Shown: positions 6,837 through 7,790 of the stretch, piece after piece
Numbering within the stretch: position 1 is the stretch's first letter
Layout: the number at the start of each line of letters is the position of its first letter
Assembly: GCA_021768985.1 (NCBI GenBank)
Contig: JAETTR010000047.1
Location: forward strand, 1-7,790
Reading direction: 5' to 3'
From: Bacillota bacterium
GTDB lineage: Bacteria > Bacillota > Clostridia > Christensenellales > Borkfalkiaceae
Length of the DNA: 7,790 nt
Translations under genes and position numbers: made by a program
Notes under the pieces: model-generated
Told to the model about the DNA's origin: nothing
Database searches by the model: none
Seen by the model: the letters and a program-made list of their open reading frames with translations, nothing else

Positions 6837-6865
6837 ATTATACCACGATTCCCCTGCGCTTGCAA
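6837..6865 (-). promoter_or_regulatory. Promoter P1 of the two-component operon
   Basis: On the minus strand TTGCAA (6860-6865) and a perfect TATAAT (6837-6842) are separated by 17 bases. The predicted start is near 6830, giving a leader of about 95 bases before the response regulator, in which the direct repeat and a possible short reading frame lie. An AT-rich stretch of about 44 bases (6866-6909) separates it from the divergent promoter and could serve as an UP element for either. Confidence 0.7.
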
Positions 6866-6909
6866 CAAAAATTTTTTTCGAAATATGAAAAACAAACGTT
6901 TCTAAACTC

Positions 6910-6938
6910 TTGACAAACTTTTGTTCGGGGTTTATAAT
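6910..6938 (+). promoter_or_regulatory. Perfect-consensus promoter of the radical SAM gene
   Basis: TTGACA (6910-6915) and TATAAT (6933-6938) with 17 bases between them match the housekeeping consensus exactly. Numbering the -10 hexamer as -12 to -7 puts +1 at 6945, which is the A of the gene's ATG. No ribosome binding site precedes that ATG, so a leaderless message is predicted. Confidence 0.85.
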
Positions 6939-6944
6939 GGAAGC

Positions 6945-7790
6945 ATGATTTCGGAAGAAAAGCTGAAAATTTTAACGGAAAGCGCGAAATACGACGTGTC
7001 GTGCTCCTCTTCGGGGAGCAACCGCAAGAACGGCGGCGGAATCGGGAACGGAATGGCGGCGGGCTGCTGTCACTCGTTCACACCCGACGGGCGGTGCATT
7101 TCTCTGCTGAAAATTCTGATGAGCAACGACTGCGTGTTCAACTGTAAATACTGCATGAGCCGCTCGGGCGCCGACGTGCCCCGCGTGAGCGCCACGCCCG
7201 ACGAAATCTGCGAGCTGACGATCGACTTTTACAAGCGCAACTACATCGAAGGGCTGTTCCTCTCCTCCGCCGTATGCGGTTCCCCCAACCACGCCATGGA
7301 ACAGCTCTATCTGACCGTGAAAAAACTGCGCACCGAATACGGGTTTTTCGGCTACGTGCACGTGAAGGGAATCCCCCACGCCGACGAAGCGCTCGTGAAC
7401 GCGACGGCGAGATATGCCGACCGCATGAGCTACAACGTGGAGCTCCCCTCCGAAAAGAGTTTAAAGCTCCTCGCGCCGCAAAAGACGAAGGAGAGCCTGC
7501 TCGTTCCCATGAAGAAGCTTGCGAAGGAAGCCTTTGAGTTCAAGGAAGAAAAGCGGCGGGGAAGATTTTTACCCGCGGGGCAAACCACCCAGATGATCGT
7601 GGGCGCGAGCCCCGAAACGGACGGACAGATTTTGCGGCTTTCGCAGAGCCTGTACCGCGGAACGGGGCTAAAACGGGTATATTATTCCTCGTACGTGCCC
7701 GTCGTGCACGATTCGCTGCTTCCCGACCTGCCCGCGGGCGCGCTCCGCGAACACAGGCTGTATCAGGCGGACTGGCTGTTGCGCTTTTAC
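6945..7790 (+). CDS. Radical SAM protein, putative DNA modification/repair family (3' end beyond window)
   Basis: The first 282 codons are present and open to the window edge. The start MISEEKLKILTESAKYDVSC, the GIGNGMAAGCCHSFTPDGRC stretch (32-51) and the cluster motif C63-x3-C67-x2-C70 (CVFNCKYC) match, from memory, the family described as putative DNA modification/repair radical SAM protein (TIGR03916). So do NYIEGLFLSSAV and ELPSEKSLKLLAPQK. Members are about 400 residues, so roughly a third is missing; the absent part usually carries a helix-hairpin-helix-like DNA-binding segment. The three cysteines would hold the [4Fe-4S] cluster that cleaves S-adenosylmethionine. The substrate is unknown. 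In other genomes the gene is typically followed by a partner of the TIGR03915 type, sometimes fused to a uracil-DNA glycosylase domain; here that gene would lie outside the window. I chose ATG 6945 because it matches the family's N-terminus, despite having no ribosome binding site. Confidence 0.9.
   Translation, partial: MISEEKLKILTESAKYDVSCSSSGSNRKNGGGIGNGMAAGCCHSFTPDGRCISLLKILMSNDCVFNCKYCMSRSGADVPRVSATPDEICELTIDFYKRNYIEGLFLSSAVCGSPNHAMEQLYLTVKKLRTEYGFFGYVHVKGIPHADEALVNATARYADRMSYNVELPSEKSLKLLAPQKTKESLLVPMKKLAKEAFEFKEEKRRGRFLPAGQTTQMIVGASPETDGQILRLSQSLYRGTGLKRVYYSSYVPVVHDSLLPDLPAGALREHRLYQADWLLRFY

Noticed and set aside
6937..6948. Mini-frame ATG-GAA-GCA-TGA just before the radical SAM start
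   Set aside because: Its ATG overlaps the -10 hexamer, so it would not be in the transcript.

Overview
This 7790-base window looks like a chromosomal piece of a fairly GC-rich, probably anaerobic Gram-positive bacterium, most likely an uncultured Clostridia-type Firmicute. The evidence is strong AGGAGG-type ribosome binding sites, near-consensus housekeeping promoters, a short SufB paired with SufC, an OmpR-family two-component pair, and a radical SAM protein of a family I know from many Clostridia. I see no phage, insertion sequence, CRISPR or RNA gene.

Layout. Everything from 1 to about 6865 is on the minus strand, and 6910 to 7790 is on the plus strand. The two sides diverge from an AT-rich intergenic region at 6736-6944. 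Leftward from it runs a three-gene operon: response regulator (6070-6735), sensor histidine kinase (4567-6060) and a secreted protein with a C-terminal membrane anchor (3159-4574). It ends in a clear hairpin terminator (3122-3146). Next comes a second gene of the same architecture and nearly the same length (1667-3094), which carries two in-frame stop codons, one TAG and one TGA. It is best read as a decayed tandem paralogue of the intact anchored protein. Its promoter is interleaved with the preceding terminator. Then comes the iron-sulfur assembly pair sufC (896-1618) and sufB (from 896 leftward, cut by the window edge), with its own TTGACA/TATACT promoter. Rightward, from a perfect TTGACA-17-TATAAT promoter, runs the first 282 codons of a radical SAM protein of the putative DNA modification/repair family. 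Its predicted transcription start falls on the A of its ATG.

How the genes work together. The two-component system and the anchored protein are translationally linked: the kinase stop overlaps the next start by 8 bases, and the ribosome binding site lies inside the kinase's Lys/Glu-rich tail. They therefore probably form one envelope-sensing or envelope-response unit. An 11-base-period direct repeat in the operon leader is a good candidate binding site for the regulator itself. SufC and SufB together form the ATPase/scaffold core of a minimal SUF-type Fe-S assembly system. The radical SAM protein needs a [4Fe-4S] cluster, but there is no evidence beyond proximity that it is linked to sufCB.

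Most novel points: the twice-interrupted paralogue beside its intact sister, the uncharacterised anchored protein family tied to a two-component system, the predicted leaderless radical SAM transcript, and the promoter built into a terminator.
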